A stretch of DNA of 44,001 nt from contig JAHDDQ010000014.1 of NCBI GenBank assembly GCA_020629275.1, forward strand, positions 1 to 44,001. Direction: 5' to 3'. The position numbers and the translations under genes were made by a program. Origin of the DNA: Tenacibaculum sp. Its GTDB lineage: Bacteria; Bacteroidota; Bacteroidia; Flavobacteriales; Flavobacteriaceae. Below are positions 26,767 through 38,300 of this stretch, piece by piece. A model generated the notes under the pieces. It saw only the letters and a program-made list of their open reading frames with translations. It was not told the DNA's origin and made no database searches. Each line of letters begins with the position of its first letter. The first letter of the stretch is position 1.

Positions 26767-28503
26767 TTATTTGAAAATAAAGTAAGTGCTTAACACTAAA
26801 ATTGTAATGATAACTCCTACCAGTTTTGCGTGTTTCCAAGGAGTGATATCGATTTCTTCTGTTATTTTTGGGATGTATACTTTCTTTTCAGGTTTTAGTT
26901 TGCCTATGAATAACATTATCAAAATATTTAACACGAAAAGAATTCCCATGATATGGAGAAAATGTGGATATGCTTTTGCTTCTACAATTCTTACTTTTTT
27001 TATGTAAGCTGGTATATCTTCCTCATTTACATTTATCTCTTTGTAGTATTTAATTGCTTTTTCTCCTTTTAATTTTTTCAAAAAGCGACTACTTTTCATT
27101 TCGTTATGATCTAATGCTTTTTTCGTAAAATAAGGCTGAAAAATTAATAAACTCATTAAATACATCAGTACTCCTCCAACTAAAACTAATTTTGCAGCTT
27201 TGGCTGGAACATGTTTTGTTACGATTCCAATAGCCACTACTGCTAAAATAGGAACACTTAAACTCCCTAGGGCTTGCTGAATATATGAAAATAAACCATC
27301 TGGTGCGTTTGCTATAAATGGTGAAATAATCATTGCTAATAATGCCAAAAATAGACCAAAAATTTTACCTGCTTTTACCGTATCTTTTTCTGATGCGTTT
27401 TTATTAAAGTATTGTTTATATAAATCAAAGCCAAACAAGGTTGCACTACTGTTTAATAAACTATTGAAAGAACTTAATACTGCTCCAAACAAAACTGCAG
27501 CGAAAAAACCTAAATAAGCTCCAGGCAATACTTTTCTAACTAAGGCTGGATATGCCTGATCTGAATTTTCTAAGTTTCCATTAAAAATATGCCATGCAAT
27601 AATCCCTGGTAAAACGACTATTACCGGAATTAAAAACTTCACGAAGCCTGCTAAAATCATTCCTTTTTGTCCTTCTTTTAAACTTTTGGCTCCAAAAACT
27701 CTTTGTAGTATCGATTGATTTGTTCCCCAATAATACATTTGTGCAATCATCATACCTGTGAAAATAGTACCAAATGGTATGGAAGCATCAACTTCTCCAA
27801 TTGCATTAAATTTTTGTGGATTTTTTTCCCAAAGTATATTTAACCCTTCAAAAAAATCACCATTCCCTATTAATAATAATCCAAAAACTGGTATTAATAT
27901 TCCTCCTATTAATAAACCTATTGCATTTACTAAATCTGAAATAGCCACTGCTTTTAATCCTCCGAAAATTGCATAAATGATTCCTATAATTCCTATAGCC
28001 CAAACACATAACCAAATAACTGTTGATTTCGATATATTTAATACTGTTGGTAAATCGAACATTGTGCTGAATGCAACTGAACCTGAATATAAAATAGTGG
28101 GTAGTAATACTACTCCAAAAGCTATTAAAAATAGTATTGATAGTATAGATTTGGTTTGATGATCGAAACGATCTTGAATAAACTCTGGAATAGTAGTAAT
28201 ACCAGAACGCATATATTTAGGCAGTAAATATATTGCCGTAAAAATCATGGCAATAGCTGCTAGTGTTTCCCAAGCCATAACCAATACTCCTTCTGTAAAT
28301 GACTGACCATTAAGACCTACTATTTGTTCTGCAGATAAATTTGTTAAAAGTAACGACCCTGCAATGGTAATGGCTCCTAAACTTCTACCTCCTAAATAAT
28401 ACCCTTTTGCAGAATTTTCATCAGTTCCTTTGGTTGCATACCAAGCTATAAATGCCACCAATCCTGTAAAACCTACAAATGAAATAATAGATAATAAATC
28501 CAT
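26767..28503 (-). CDS. SSS-family sodium/solute symporter
   Basis: Inner-membrane sodium-coupled transporter of the SGLT/SLC5 type with about 14 predicted helices. N-terminal AKGYYLGGRSLGAITIAGSL and LTNLSAEQIVGLNG are typical of the sugar branch, and NSSATLFGFDLYKQYF lies in the sodium-site region. Length of 578 residues fits sugar symporters with a C-terminal extension; a hydrophilic loop of about 60 residues precedes the last helices. It starts 5 bases after the alpha-galactosidase stop and lies just before the glycerol enzyme. From context it imports an alpha-galactoside, probably galactosyl-glycerol, from the periplasm. Free galactose or glucose are the alternatives. Confidence 0.9.
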   Translation of the reverse strand: MDLLSIISFVGFTGLVAFIAWYATKGTDENSAKGYYLGGRSLGAITIAGSLLLTNLSAEQIVGLNGQSFTEGVLVMAWETLAAIAMIFTAIYLLPKYMRSGITTIPEFIQDRFDHQTKSILSILFLIAFGVVLLPTILYSGSVAFSTMFDLPTVLNISKSTVIWLCVWAIGIIGIIYAIFGGLKAVAISDLVNAIGLLIGGILIPVFGLLLIGNGDFFEGLNILWEKNPQKFNAIGEVDASIPFGTIFTGMMIAQMYYWGTNQSILQRVFGAKSLKEGQKGMILAGFVKFLIPVIVVLPGIIAWHIFNGNLENSDQAYPALVRKVLPGAYLGFFAAVLFGAVLSSFNSLLNSSATLFGFDLYKQYFNKNASEKDTVKAGKIFGLFLALLAMIISPFIANAPDGLFSYIQQALGSLSVPILAVVAIGIVTKHVPAKAAKLVLVGGVLMYLMSLLIFQPYFTKKALDHNEMKSSRFLKKLKGEKAIKYYKEINVNEEDIPAYIKKVRIVEAKAYPHFLHIMGILFVLNILIMLFIGKLKPEKKVYIPKITEEIDITPWKHAKLVGVIITILVLSTYFIFK

Positions 28504-28508
28504 AATCT

Positions 28509-30278
28509 TTAATTCTTTTTAAGTTGTATTAATCCACATGCTGGAACTTCTAATTCATGAATTCCTATAGATAACTCTACTAGTTTTTCATTTGTTTTTT
28601 CTCCCATACAGTTAAATATTGTCATATGATACGCTCCTAAAGCTACACTATTTTTAATTATAACTGTATGTGTTAATTTACCATTTATAATATCGATCGT
28701 TTCATATTCGCTTCTTATTTCTTTAAAATAATCATCGTAAATACCAATTATAGTGTGCTTGTTATTTGTAACCTGTTTTAAAGGATAATTTGCTAAAGGT
28801 TTAAAAGGTGTAAAATTACCCTTGGTTATAATCTCTTTATTTTTATTCCAATAATTGGTATAAAAATTAATCATTTTTAAATGATTTTCAGGAATAGTTT
28901 TTAATTCAACTGAAATTTGTGGAACTCCAAATAAAGTATTTACTAATTGTAATGCTGCGATTTCTACTTTTTCTTCTGTATGCCAGGTAATCATATCGCT
29001 GTGTACAGCTGTATTTCCTGCTAACATTTTAATATCTGCTATACGAACTCTATTCATCGTTCCATCTCCTGGACAATCGAATGCTCGGAACATATTTCCA
29101 TATTTACGCATTGCTGGTCCGGTATACTTTTGCCTGAATTCGATAAATACGTCTGGGTTTATATTACGCAATGTATACATAACGTCTGTTAATAACCTAT
29201 CAACTGCTTCATTGATGGAATGGAAATCCATTTCACTATTTTTATCTTTAATTGTATCTGGATACAATTTAAAATCATCAATAAAATCTAATTTAAACCC
29301 ATCTAAATTCCAGTCTATTAATGCTGTTTTATAGATGTTTATTAAGTACGCTCTAACTTCTGGGTAACGTGGATCAAAGACTGGTGCCCAACGATGATTT
29401 TCGGTCAGAAATTTTCCTTTAAAGCGTTTGTATGCTTCTGAGTTTTTACCACAGAATGGTACCGAATACCAAAATCCAACTTTCATCCCTGTAGCGTGAA
29501 TATCTTTGACAAACTTCTTAGTTTTTGACAAACGTTCAGGTTTCCAATCACCAGTGTAATCGTATCCTCTATTACTATCATTAGTTTGCCAACCATCATC
29601 TATTACAATAGACCTGTAACCTAAATCGTATGCTATTTTACATTCTTCTACTAGAACTTTTTCGTCTAAATTCTGATGAAATTGATACCAAGTAGAATAT
29701 AATGGGGCTTGAGCTATTCCTGGTACAAACGCTGGTTTTAGATTTTCATATGACTCCCACCATCTTGATACTTCTTTAATCGCCTCTGAAAAATGTTTTT
29801 CCTCACTATCTATTCTAATTTGAACGTTAAAATGATTCAGTTTTGAATGACGTTCACTAAACATAGTAATATGGCAGTAGAACATATCATCTTCTTCACG
29901 AATAACAGCGTCTAATTCTAATTTATTGATTGCATTAGAACAAGAAAATGTATGTATGTTTTCATCTTCATTTCCAAAAAGGCAAATAACAGGAGAATCA
30001 ATAGAAATTCGAGATTCCATTGGTTTTAATTCCCAGTCTGCTTGGATTCGTTTTGAAAAGTCCGTGGTAGGTTTCCATAAACCTTTAACATTATGTGCAG
30101 GTATTTTCCAACTAAATGTTATGGGCCCTGGAATTGCTGGCTCTACTGCTGTTATATTAATATCATAAATAGTAACATTGTCTTTACTGTAAATTTTAGT
30201 TAGCTGTGTTTTAAAATTATCAGAAAGTCCATTTATTAGAATATTATTTTCTGAAACATTCGAAGTTTCTCCTATCAT
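28509..30278 (-). CDS. GH36-type alpha-galactosidase, cytoplasmic
   Basis: Retaining glycoside hydrolase of clan GH-D. A beta-sandwich N-terminal domain is followed by a (beta/alpha)8 barrel with YRSIVIDDGWQTND, the nucleophile region DGFKLDFIDDF (Asp near residue 330) and the acid/base region MFRAFDCPGDG (Asp near 402). At 589 residues it is somewhat shorter than many GH36 enzymes. There is no signal peptide, so it acts in the cytosol after import. Its ATG overlaps the stop of the VCBS lipoprotein gene (ATGA), and the symporter starts 5 bases later. Neighbouring glycerol and galactose enzymes suggest a galactosyl-glycerol substrate; melibiose-like alpha-galactosides, or alpha-N-acetylgalactosaminide activity known in GH36, remain possible. 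Confidence 0.9.
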   Translation of the reverse strand: MIGETSNVSENNILINGLSDNFKTQLTKIYSKDNVTIYDINITAVEPAIPGPITFSWKIPAHNVKGLWKPTTDFSKRIQADWELKPMESRISIDSPVICLFGNEDENIHTFSCSNAINKLELDAVIREEDDMFYCHITMFSERHSKLNHFNVQIRIDSEEKHFSEAIKEVSRWWESYENLKPAFVPGIAQAPLYSTWYQFHQNLDEKVLVEECKIAYDLGYRSIVIDDGWQTNDSNRGYDYTGDWKPERLSKTKKFVKDIHATGMKVGFWYSVPFCGKNSEAYKRFKGKFLTENHRWAPVFDPRYPEVRAYLINIYKTALIDWNLDGFKLDFIDDFKLYPDTIKDKNSEMDFHSINEAVDRLLTDVMYTLRNINPDVFIEFRQKYTGPAMRKYGNMFRAFDCPGDGTMNRVRIADIKMLAGNTAVHSDMITWHTEEKVEIAALQLVNTLFGVPQISVELKTIPENHLKMINFYTNYWNKNKEIITKGNFTPFKPLANYPLKQVTNNKHTIIGIYDDYFKEIRSEYETIDIINGKLTHTVIIKNSVALGAYHMTIFNCMGEKTNEKLVELSIGIHELEVPACGLIQLKKN

Positions 30279-33200
30279 TTTTTCTTATTATTTATTAAAA
30301 ATAATTTTGCTTTTTTGTTATTTTGTGATGCAAAAATTAAATCTTCTCCATTTTTATTTTTCACAGATATCAAGTGATGCGATTGTCCTGGAACATAAAA
30401 ACCTGTTTGATTATTTCTTAATACTTCGAAGCCATTTTTAGTCCCTTTTAGATACACTCCAAGATGCGCATCGTTTAAACCATAGTTTGTTTCACTAGTA
30501 ACATCATTACCTACTAATAAAACGTCCAAATAACCATCTTTATCTATATCTTTTACAAGTATGTCGTTAATAGGTGCTATCTGACATTTTTTAGGAAGCG
30601 GTGTAATTTTATAATTTCCGTCTCCTAGATTTTCAATATAACTACTTGAAAAAGTAACTGCTTTTAAGGTTTCTTTTTCTAAGTTTTTAATATCGAGTAG
30701 TTCCGTGAAATTTACTTTGGAAAATGCTTCGTATGTTGGATATTTTTTTTTCAGTTTTACCAACTGTTTTAAAATATCATCTCGCGTCTGTACAGGCAAT
30801 AACACCTCTTTGTTGGATGTATTAGTGTAGTATTGCCCAAGTACTGGATCCATACTTCCATTCTTATCAAAATCTTTTTTGTAAAGATGTACTGGCTTAT
30901 CCTTTCGGGGCGTCACATATCCATTTTCACCTTGATTGCCTACTATGAAATCGTAATCACCATCATTATCGAAGTCTGCAACTTCTATAGCATTCCACCA
31001 TCCTGAGGTAACAACTTTTTCATTACTACTGTTACTAAAATTAAATGTTGTTTTTTTTAACTTCCCTTTTTCATTTATAAAAATCGTAATAGGCATCCAC
31101 TCTCCAACTACAATTAAATCATCCCATCCATCAGAATTTATGTCTTTCCATGCAGCATCGGTAACCATTCCTATTTTTTCTAATGCTTCTGGAATTTCAT
31201 TTGTAAAAGTTCCATTGGAATTAATTAATAACTCACTTTTTGGTACTTCAGGATAATTTCCTGCTACAATTCTGCTTCCTACAAAAAAATCAATATCTCC
31301 ATCTTTATCAAAATCGTTTGGTTGAATACATGAACTTACATTTGTAGTTTGTGGTAGTATATTCTCTTGCTTCGTAAAATTCCCTTTACCATTATTCAGG
31401 TAGATTCTGTTCTCGAGATTATCTGAGTTTTGTGGGTATTCTGTTCCTCCACTAGACACAAATAAATCTAAATCGTTATCATTATCTATATCTACAAAAA
31501 CAGCTGACGTATCTTCGTAATTCTTATCTAATTCTTGTTTTAAGCTAAAAATACCTTCAGAATTTTCAGACCAAATCGAAGAAGGTTTTCCTTTACTTCC
31601 TCCTATAAAAATTTCATCTCCTTTTTCTTCATCTATGTTCGCTGTGGCAATACATGGACCGAACTTAGAATATTGTCGCATTAAAAGATGTTGTTTGCGG
31701 TAATCATGTCCTTTATTTTCTATATGATTGTAGGTGAATGTTTCTGAAATATCTCTTAGTAAGGTTTCTTTTTTTTCTCTTTTATCAGCTTCTTCTTCTG
31801 CGAATTTTATATCTACATCAATACTCGTATTACTACTTATTTCTTTAATTTTTGAAATTTTTCCGTTTGGCCAAATAACTTGTAGAGAATCTATTTTCGC
31901 CATAGATAATCCAAAATGAATAATTGGCTCCATCGACGAAAGATAGCCTCTTATTACCGATTGATATTGATGCTGTACTTTTCCGGCCTGCCATAACATT
32001 ACTTTACTACCAATACCTTTTCTATTCTGCTTATCTCCTTTTAATCGTACTCGTAGATATTGTTTATTCTTTAATTTATCTACATTATTTTGAATTAGAA
32101 AAGCTTCTTCATTGATGTTATTTACAACTAGATCTAAGTCTCCGTCATTGTCTAAATCTGCATAAGCTACACCATTTGACAACGATTTTCTTTCAGTTAT
32201 CCATACATCACTTACATTACTAAATTCTAGTTGATTATTATTCTTATAGAAATAATTTGGTAAATGAATCCTTGGTAATTCTTTTAATAGTTTTTTAAGT
32301 TTATTATCTTTTGCTTTCTGATTACCAAAAATCGTACTTTGTGATGAATAATTTATGAAATCTAAATCCGTAATATCTTTCACATATCCGTTTGTTATGT
32401 ATATATCTTTGTAACCATCGTTATCAAAATCTGCAAAAATAGGTGCCCAACTCCAGTCTGTTGACGACATACCAGAGATATGCCCAATTTCACTGGCTTT
32501 TAATATAGAATCATTAAGCATTCCGTTATGCAGTTGTAATGTATTATGCATAAATTGAGAAGCATACTTATTTCGCTTTGCTAAAAGGTATTTTTCATAA
32601 TTCATTCCTCCTAGCATTTTCTTTTGCCTTTCGTACTTTTCAGGTAACATGTCAACTACTAAAACATCTGGATACTCATCATTATTAACATCTGCTACAT
32701 CTACACCCATTGCATTGTAGGTAAGGTGTTTAAAAACGGATTGATTTTTATCTACAAAGCCTAAATGTTTATTAGTTATAGTATCTATACCTTTGTTTAT
32801 GTATAATAAATCTTCAGTTATAAAATCGTTGGAAACATAGATATCTGGTAGATTATCATTATTAAAATCTTGAATAGCTACACCCAAAGTGAAACCTTTG
32901 TGAGTAATTCCCATAGCTTTAGAAACGTCTATAAAAACTGGATGATCTATGCCTTCTTTTATTTCATTTATGAGCAAAACATCTGATAAATTTTCTGGTA
33001 GATAATGTTTTGGTAGCGGAGAGTTTTTATCAAACTTTAAATTTCCATTTCTTCCAATAAAAACATCTAAATCTCCATCCAGATCAAAGTCAAAAAAAAT
33101 TGCTTGTTGACTATAATTCCCTTCATTCAAATTATACTCTTCTGCTTGTTCTTTGAACACTGGTACATTTCGTTCATTTAATCCTTGATTTATAAATAAC

Positions 33201-33646
33201 AAGTTTTCACAATTGTTTTTACAGTTTGCTCCTCCTACATTTAAATAAATATCATCCCAACCATCTGAATTAATATCTACAATTGAAACTCCAGTAATCC
33301 ACTTATTCGGTTTAATTTTAAAGTTGGATGCTTCTGAGATATCTCTAAAGTTCAACTTCTGTTGATTTAAATATAATTTTGATGCAACTTGATTTCCTGT
33401 TAATACTACGTCTGAAAAGCCATCATTATTAAAATCACCGATACCGACTCCTCCACCGTTGTATACATATTGAAAAGATATTACGTTTAAAGAATCATTT
33501 TCTTTTATTGTGTTCTTAAACCTAATATTAGATCTTGAAGATGACACATATGAAAACTGATTTTCTTTAGCATTGCGTTTGCATGAAATCATAGCTAAAA
33601 CAATACAAACAAAAAACAGTTGTTTTTTGAACTGCAAATAAATCAT
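30275..33646 (-). CDS. VCBS/FG-GAP repeat lipoprotein with ASPIC/UnbV domain
   Basis: Surface or periplasmic lipoprotein: the signal peptide ends at LAMISC (lipobox Cys near residue 22). It contains more than ten calcium-binding repeats of the form DxNxDGxxD, such as GDFNNDGFSDVVLTG, VDINSDGWDDIYLN and DFDNDGDYDFIVGNQG, arranged as two beta-propeller-like blocks. Between them, about residues 525-600, lies an ASPIC/UnbV segment (RVRLKGDKQNRKGIGSKVML). Proteins of this CRTAC1-like type accompany SusC/SusD pairs in many Bacteroidota loci; their exact role is not settled, but carbohydrate or glycolipid binding at the outer membrane is plausible. It is preceded by an 84-base gap with a hairpin and overlaps the alpha-galactosidase gene by 4 bases. 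Confidence 0.9.
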   Translation of the reverse strand: MIYLQFKKQLFFVCIVLAMISCKRNAKENQFSYVSSSRSNIRFKNTIKENDSLNVISFQYVYNGGGVGIGDFNNDGFSDVVLTGNQVASKLYLNQQKLNFRDISEASNFKIKPNKWITGVSIVDINSDGWDDIYLNVGGANCKNNCENLLFINQGLNERNVPVFKEQAEEYNLNEGNYSQQAIFFDFDLDGDLDVFIGRNGNLKFDKNSPLPKHYLPENLSDVLLINEIKEGIDHPVFIDVSKAMGITHKGFTLGVAIQDFNNDNLPDIYVSNDFITEDLLYINKGIDTITNKHLGFVDKNQSVFKHLTYNAMGVDVADVNNDEYPDVLVVDMLPEKYERQKKMLGGMNYEKYLLAKRNKYASQFMHNTLQLHNGMLNDSILKASEIGHISGMSSTDWSWAPIFADFDNDGYKDIYITNGYVKDITDLDFINYSSQSTIFGNQKAKDNKLKKLLKELPRIHLPNYFYKNNNQLEFSNVSDVWITERKSLSNGVAYADLDNDGDLDLVVNNINEEAFLIQNNVDKLKNKQYLRVRLKGDKQNRKGIGSKVMLWQAGKVQHQYQSVIRGYLSSMEPIIHFGLSMAKIDSLQVIWPNGKISKIKEISSNTSIDVDIKFAEEEADKREKKETLLRDISETFTYNHIENKGHDYRKQHLLMRQYSKFGPCIATANIDEEKGDEIFIGGSKGKPSSIWSENSEGIFSLKQELDKNYEDTSAVFVDIDNDNDLDLFVSSGGTEYPQNSDNLENRIYLNNGKGNFTKQENILPQTTNVSSCIQPNDFDKDGDIDFFVGSRIVAGNYPEVPKSELLINSNGTFTNEIPEALEKIGMVTDAAWKDINSDGWDDLIVVGEWMPITIFINEKGKLKKTTFNFSNSSNEKVVTSGWWNAIEVADFDNDGDYDFIVGNQGENGYVTPRKDKPVHLYKKDFDKNGSMDPVLGQYYTNTSNKEVLLPVQTRDDILKQLVKLKKKYPTYEAFSKVNFTELLDIKNLEKETLKAVTFSSSYIENLGDGNYKITPLPKKCQIAPINDILVKDIDKDGYLDVLLVGNDVTSETNYGLNDAHLGVYLKGTKNGFEVLRNNQTGFYVPGQSHHLISVKNKNGEDLIFASQNNKKAKLFLINNKKK

Positions 33647-33670
33647 CTTAAGAAGTTAATATTCAATAAA

Positions 33671-33703
33671 CAAAAGCCAAATTTAGAGCAAATCTGACTT
33701 TTG
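33671..33703 (-). terminator. intra-operon hairpin between susD-like and VCBS genes
   Basis: In the minus-strand transcript CAAAAGTCAGATTTG pairs along all 15 positions with TAAATTTGGCTTTTG if three G-U wobbles are allowed, around a CUC loop, then U-rich sequence follows. On the other strand the wobbles become A-C mismatches, so the hairpin is specific to the operon RNA. Likely a leaky terminator or processing site lowering downstream expression relative to SusC/SusD. Confidence 0.65.
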
Positions 33704-33730
33704 TAAAAAAACAATTAGTAATGGAATAAT

Positions 33731-35302
33731 TTAGTATCCGTCATTCTGACCTAATTCAGGATTAGCATCTCTTTCTGAATTAGGAATCCAAACAAGTTCA
33801 TGTTTAGAGGTTTGAAAAACACCTCCACTTAAAGACTTAGGATGGTATGATTGTGAGCCATTTGTGACATGTAATGATGTTGTTCCTAAATAATCATCTG
33901 CTAACCCCCATCTAACCAAATCAAAAAAGCGATGTCCTTCACCTGCAAGTTCCATTGCTCTTTCCGCTATAATCACTTCTTTTGCCTGATCTTTAGACAA
34001 CCCAGTTGATATAGGTGTTAATCCAGATCCCATTCTTCCTCGAACCATATTCACATAATTGATGGCCTCCGTAGTTTTTCCATCTTCATTAAGTGCTTCT
34101 GCCAACATTAACAAGACATCTGCATATCTTATAATTCTCCAGTTATTTCCTACATTAGTTCCTAAAAAATCTACTTCTGCTCTACTTCCTACGTCCATTC
34201 CTGAGTATTTTTTTGAAAAAATAGGTTCTACTCCTGCGTCTCTTGCTACAGTTACATCATCATTTAAATCTACGCTAAAAGGTGCACCACCGTAACCTGT
34301 AGCTCCAGGATAATTGTAGGCTAGTGTTTCATTTCTTCTGAAAGTATCATTATTTGCTTCATATAAGTTTTTTAACCAAGGATTTACAACATGACTTCTA
34401 TCTGGAGATTTTGTTGGTGGTGCATAATCAATATGATAATTACCCATTGTACCTGTTTGAGGAATATCTGATCCCCATACAAAATTTGCTTGTCCTAAAA
34501 ACTGTAATTCAAAAACAGATTCACTATTATTTTCGTTTGTAGTTGAGAAATTATCTCCAAATTGAGCCGCTGGTAATAAACTATACTTTCCTACTAAATC
34601 ATCTAACGTTTCATGAGCTTTTACCCATTCTTTCATGTATAAATAGCTTTTCCCTTTTAGTGCTGTTGCTGCTCCTGAAGTTGGTCTTCCTAGATTTTCA
34701 CCCGACCAACTGTCTGGTAACATTGTTTCAGCCTTTTGTAAATCCGCTATTATTTGCTCCCAAACTTTCTGTGGAGCTTCTTGTTTCACTAATAAATTAT
34801 CTAAATCAGGTAATTCTGTAATTAACGGTACGTTACCGTATAAATTTACTAAATACCAATAATCGAAAGCTCTTAAAAAATACGCCTGACCTACTAATTC
34901 ATCATAAGATTTAAGGTCTTTTGATGTATTTACTATAATATTATTACATCTAGCAATCGACTTATATAATTCTTGCCAAGGTTCGGTTGCCCATCTATCT
35001 CCAGGGTTTCCTAAAAATGTTGACATTGCCGTGTTACTTCCAAAAGGAAAAACATTGAATTCGTCTGAGCGTAATAAAGCACCTGTGTGAACAATTCTAC
35101 CCCAAAAAAATGTTCCTGTTATTGGATGAAAAGCACCATTTACTGCAGCTTCTACTTGTTCTACTGATGTACCAAAATTAGCTGTTGATGTAGCATTATT
35201 ATTTTGTTGATTTAAGACATCTTCTGAACAAGCAGATAGTATAAGAATAATACTAAACGTTAGGGTGCTTATTAAGCCTTTATATGTTATTGTTTTTTTC
35301 AT
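33731..35302 (-). CDS. SusD/RagB-like surface glycan-binding lipoprotein
   Basis: Outer-membrane lipoprotein that lids the SusC-like channel and binds substrate. The signal peptide ends at LILSAC (lipobox). It has the SusD TPR-like architecture: YKSIARCNNIIVNT, LVGQAYFLRAFDYWYLVNLYGNVPLI near 150-175, and the typical C-terminal ERAMELAGEGHRFFDLVRWG. Length of 523 residues is normal. The gene starts 10 bases after the SusC-like stop, the standard pair arrangement. Substrate specificity cannot be read, but the downstream enzymes point to an alpha-galactosyl compound. Confidence 0.96.
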   Translation of the reverse strand: MKKTITYKGLISTLTFSIILILSACSEDVLNQQNNNATSTANFGTSVEQVEAAVNGAFHPITGTFFWGRIVHTGALLRSDEFNVFPFGSNTAMSTFLGNPGDRWATEPWQELYKSIARCNNIIVNTSKDLKSYDELVGQAYFLRAFDYWYLVNLYGNVPLITELPDLDNLLVKQEAPQKVWEQIIADLQKAETMLPDSWSGENLGRPTSGAATALKGKSYLYMKEWVKAHETLDDLVGKYSLLPAAQFGDNFSTTNENNSESVFELQFLGQANFVWGSDIPQTGTMGNYHIDYAPPTKSPDRSHVVNPWLKNLYEANNDTFRRNETLAYNYPGATGYGGAPFSVDLNDDVTVARDAGVEPIFSKKYSGMDVGSRAEVDFLGTNVGNNWRIIRYADVLLMLAEALNEDGKTTEAINYVNMVRGRMGSGLTPISTGLSKDQAKEVIIAERAMELAGEGHRFFDLVRWGLADDYLGTTSLHVTNGSQSYHPKSLSGGVFQTSKHELVWIPNSERDANPELGQNDGY

Positions 35303-35312
35303 GATTTCTTCT

Positions 35313-38300
35313 TTAAAAAGTTACTTGTACTCCTAAACTAAATGTACGTGCGTTTGGATATGATCTAGCATCTAGACCTCTACCTAACAATGGGTTAACA
35401 TTTGATCTTAATCCTGGAACACCTGAATTTAGATTTGCTCTACCTCCATTTGTTGAAGCAACATCTGGATCGTAACCACTATAATTTGTGATTACAAACA
35501 CATTTTGAACATTAAATGATAATCTTAAATCATTTATCCAATCTACTCCTAGTTTATCTTCTTTAAAAGAATATCCTAGTTCTATGTTTTTTAACCTAAA
35601 ATACGAACCATCTTCTACAAAAAATGAAGAAGGAGCTTTATTTCCTGCCGGATCTGCTACTGTAGCTCTAGGTATGTTGGTATCTGTATTTGTTGGAGTC
35701 CATGAATTTAATACTTCGCTTAATTTCCCTCCATCTTGCCAAAGTATATTGTAGTATCTTCCTAAATTATATATTTCGTTGCCTTGTACACCGTTAAAAT
35801 TTAGTGAAATATCAAGATTTTTGTAGGCTCCTGAAAGATTAAGTCCATAAGTAAAATCTGGAGTAGGATCTCCAATTATTGTTCTGTCAGCATCGTCTAC
35901 AGTTCCATCTCCATTGGTATCTACTCTAACAAAATCTCCTGTTGTTGGGTTTACTTTTTCCTCTACTACCCAACCATAAAAGGCACCTACTGGGCTATTA
36001 GCTTGTGTTCTATTTACCACTCTTAAGTCTTCATCTACTCCTGGTCCTAAAATAGTTGCTGGTACATCTTTTGCTTCATTTTTTAAATTGAATGAGAAAT
36101 TAGTACCAATGGTATAAGTGAAGTCTCCTTCAGATTCATTGAAACTTAAATCAAATTCGAAACCATTATTAACCAAAGTTCCTGCATTTCTAGTTACTGG
36201 TAAGCTAACTCCTGCAGTTGATGGAACATTAATAGGTACCAATGCGTCTTCAACATTCTTTGTATAATAATCTGCTGTGAATTTAATTTTATTATCTAAA
36301 AACGCCATGTCTATACCAACATCAAAAGTTTTAGTGGTTTCCCAAACTAAATTCTCATCTGCTAGTGTTGTTTGCGCTAAACCTGTTGCTAAACCACCAC
36401 CAAAACTAGTGTTAGATTGATTTGCTAGAAATACTGCTTGTGTTGGATAAAATTGATCTGGATATGAACCTAATTCACCATATGATACTCTTAATTTTAG
36501 AAAATTAATGCTTTCTAATTTCCAAAAATCCTCACTTGTTATATTCCAAGCACCAGAAAAAGCTGGAAAATAACCCACTCTATTTGCTTCGGAAAACCTA
36601 GAAGATTCATCTCTTCTCAACGTTGCTGAAAATAAATACTTGTTATCATAATTATAATTCAACCTCCCGAAATAAGATAGTAAAGCGGCTTTATTTCTTT
36701 CCCCTAATGCTTGAACAACATTTGTTAATGCGCTTGATACTCTAATTGTATTTGCTGGTGTTCCTTCTCCGTATAACCCATTACTGTCTTGTGATTCAAT
36801 AAATCTCGTATGCCCAAGTACAACATTTAATTTATGCTTATCATCAAATTTCTTATCGTATGTAATTGTTGGTTCAAACAGCATATTAACATCATTTGTA
36901 GTAAAATCTGTTAAATCGTTAAACTCGTTGAAATTTCTAACTGGATCAATTCTTGATGCGGGATCAAGGCTTGTCATTAAATAAGTTGGTGTGAATTGGT
37001 AATTCCTTCTATTTCTATAATCTAAACCAAAGTTAGTTGACAATGTTAATTCTTTGGTTAATTCGTAGTCTATCTTGAGACTGGTAAATAATGTTCTGGT
37101 TGTTTCAAGATTATCTTCCAAAGAGGCTAACCCAAATTGATTAACTCCGCCAGGGCCATGGATATCTGAAGTGGGACCATCAAATCCTCCTTCAAAATTT
37201 GAATTTCTTCTTGCTATTGTTGGCGCAGTAGTTCCGTCGAAACCATACCAATTATTCTCCTGCAATCTACCTTCTGTAATTCCTAAGGACTGAGTAATCT
37301 TGAATTTACCTAAAGTATGTGCAGTATTAAATCTCGCATTTGTTCTTCTGAATCCAGATCCTACTAAAATACCGTCTTGTTCAAAATAATTTAAAGAAGC
37401 AAAATATGAAGAATTTTCACTTCCTCCTGAAATTGAAATTCCGTATTCTTGTAATAATGCAGCTTGTAATGATTCTTTCTGCCAATCTGTACTAACTCCA
37501 TTCCAACTAACTCTTGTTGCATCTCCATCATTTTCAAAACGTTGGTTTAAGTAGTTAGTATATTGTTGTCCATCTATAAAATCCAACTCTCTACTAGGTG
37601 AATCTACTCCTGTTCTAGAATTAAATGTAACTGATAAAGCTCTATTTTTTTTACCATGTTTTGTTTTGATGAGTACTACACCATTGGCTGCTCGAGATCC
37701 ATAAATAGCTGCAGCTGCAGCATCTTTAAGCACTGATAAGTCCTCTATGTCATTTGGGTTAACATAGTCCATGTTATCAACAAACAAACCATCTATAATA
37801 TAAAGAGGGTCTGCATTACTCAATGAATTAATACCTCTTATAAATACATTTGCAGACCCTCCTGGTTGTCCCCCGAAGCTTTCAACCTGAATACCTGTTA
37901 ATTTACCTTGTAATGCTGTGGTAGGATTACTTGCAACTGTACTTACAATATCTTTTCCTTTAATGGTACTAATTGCACTTGTATTTTCTCTTTTACTTGA
38001 ACTACCATATCCTAATATAACCACTTCATCTAAAGTTCCTGTATCTTCAACCATTATAATATTTAATGGATTTTGACCTTTATAAACTACTTCTTGGCTT
38101 TTATAACCTATAAAACTAAAAAGAAGTATATCTCCTGTTTTAATCTTGCTTAGAATATAATTTCCATCAAGATCTGATGTTGTCCCATTTGGTGTTCCTT
38201 TAACTATAATGTTTACTCCAGGTAGTGGAAAATCTTGATCAGATATATTTCCTGAGACTGACTGTCCGTGTGTTGAAAAACTTATACACATTATGGCTGT

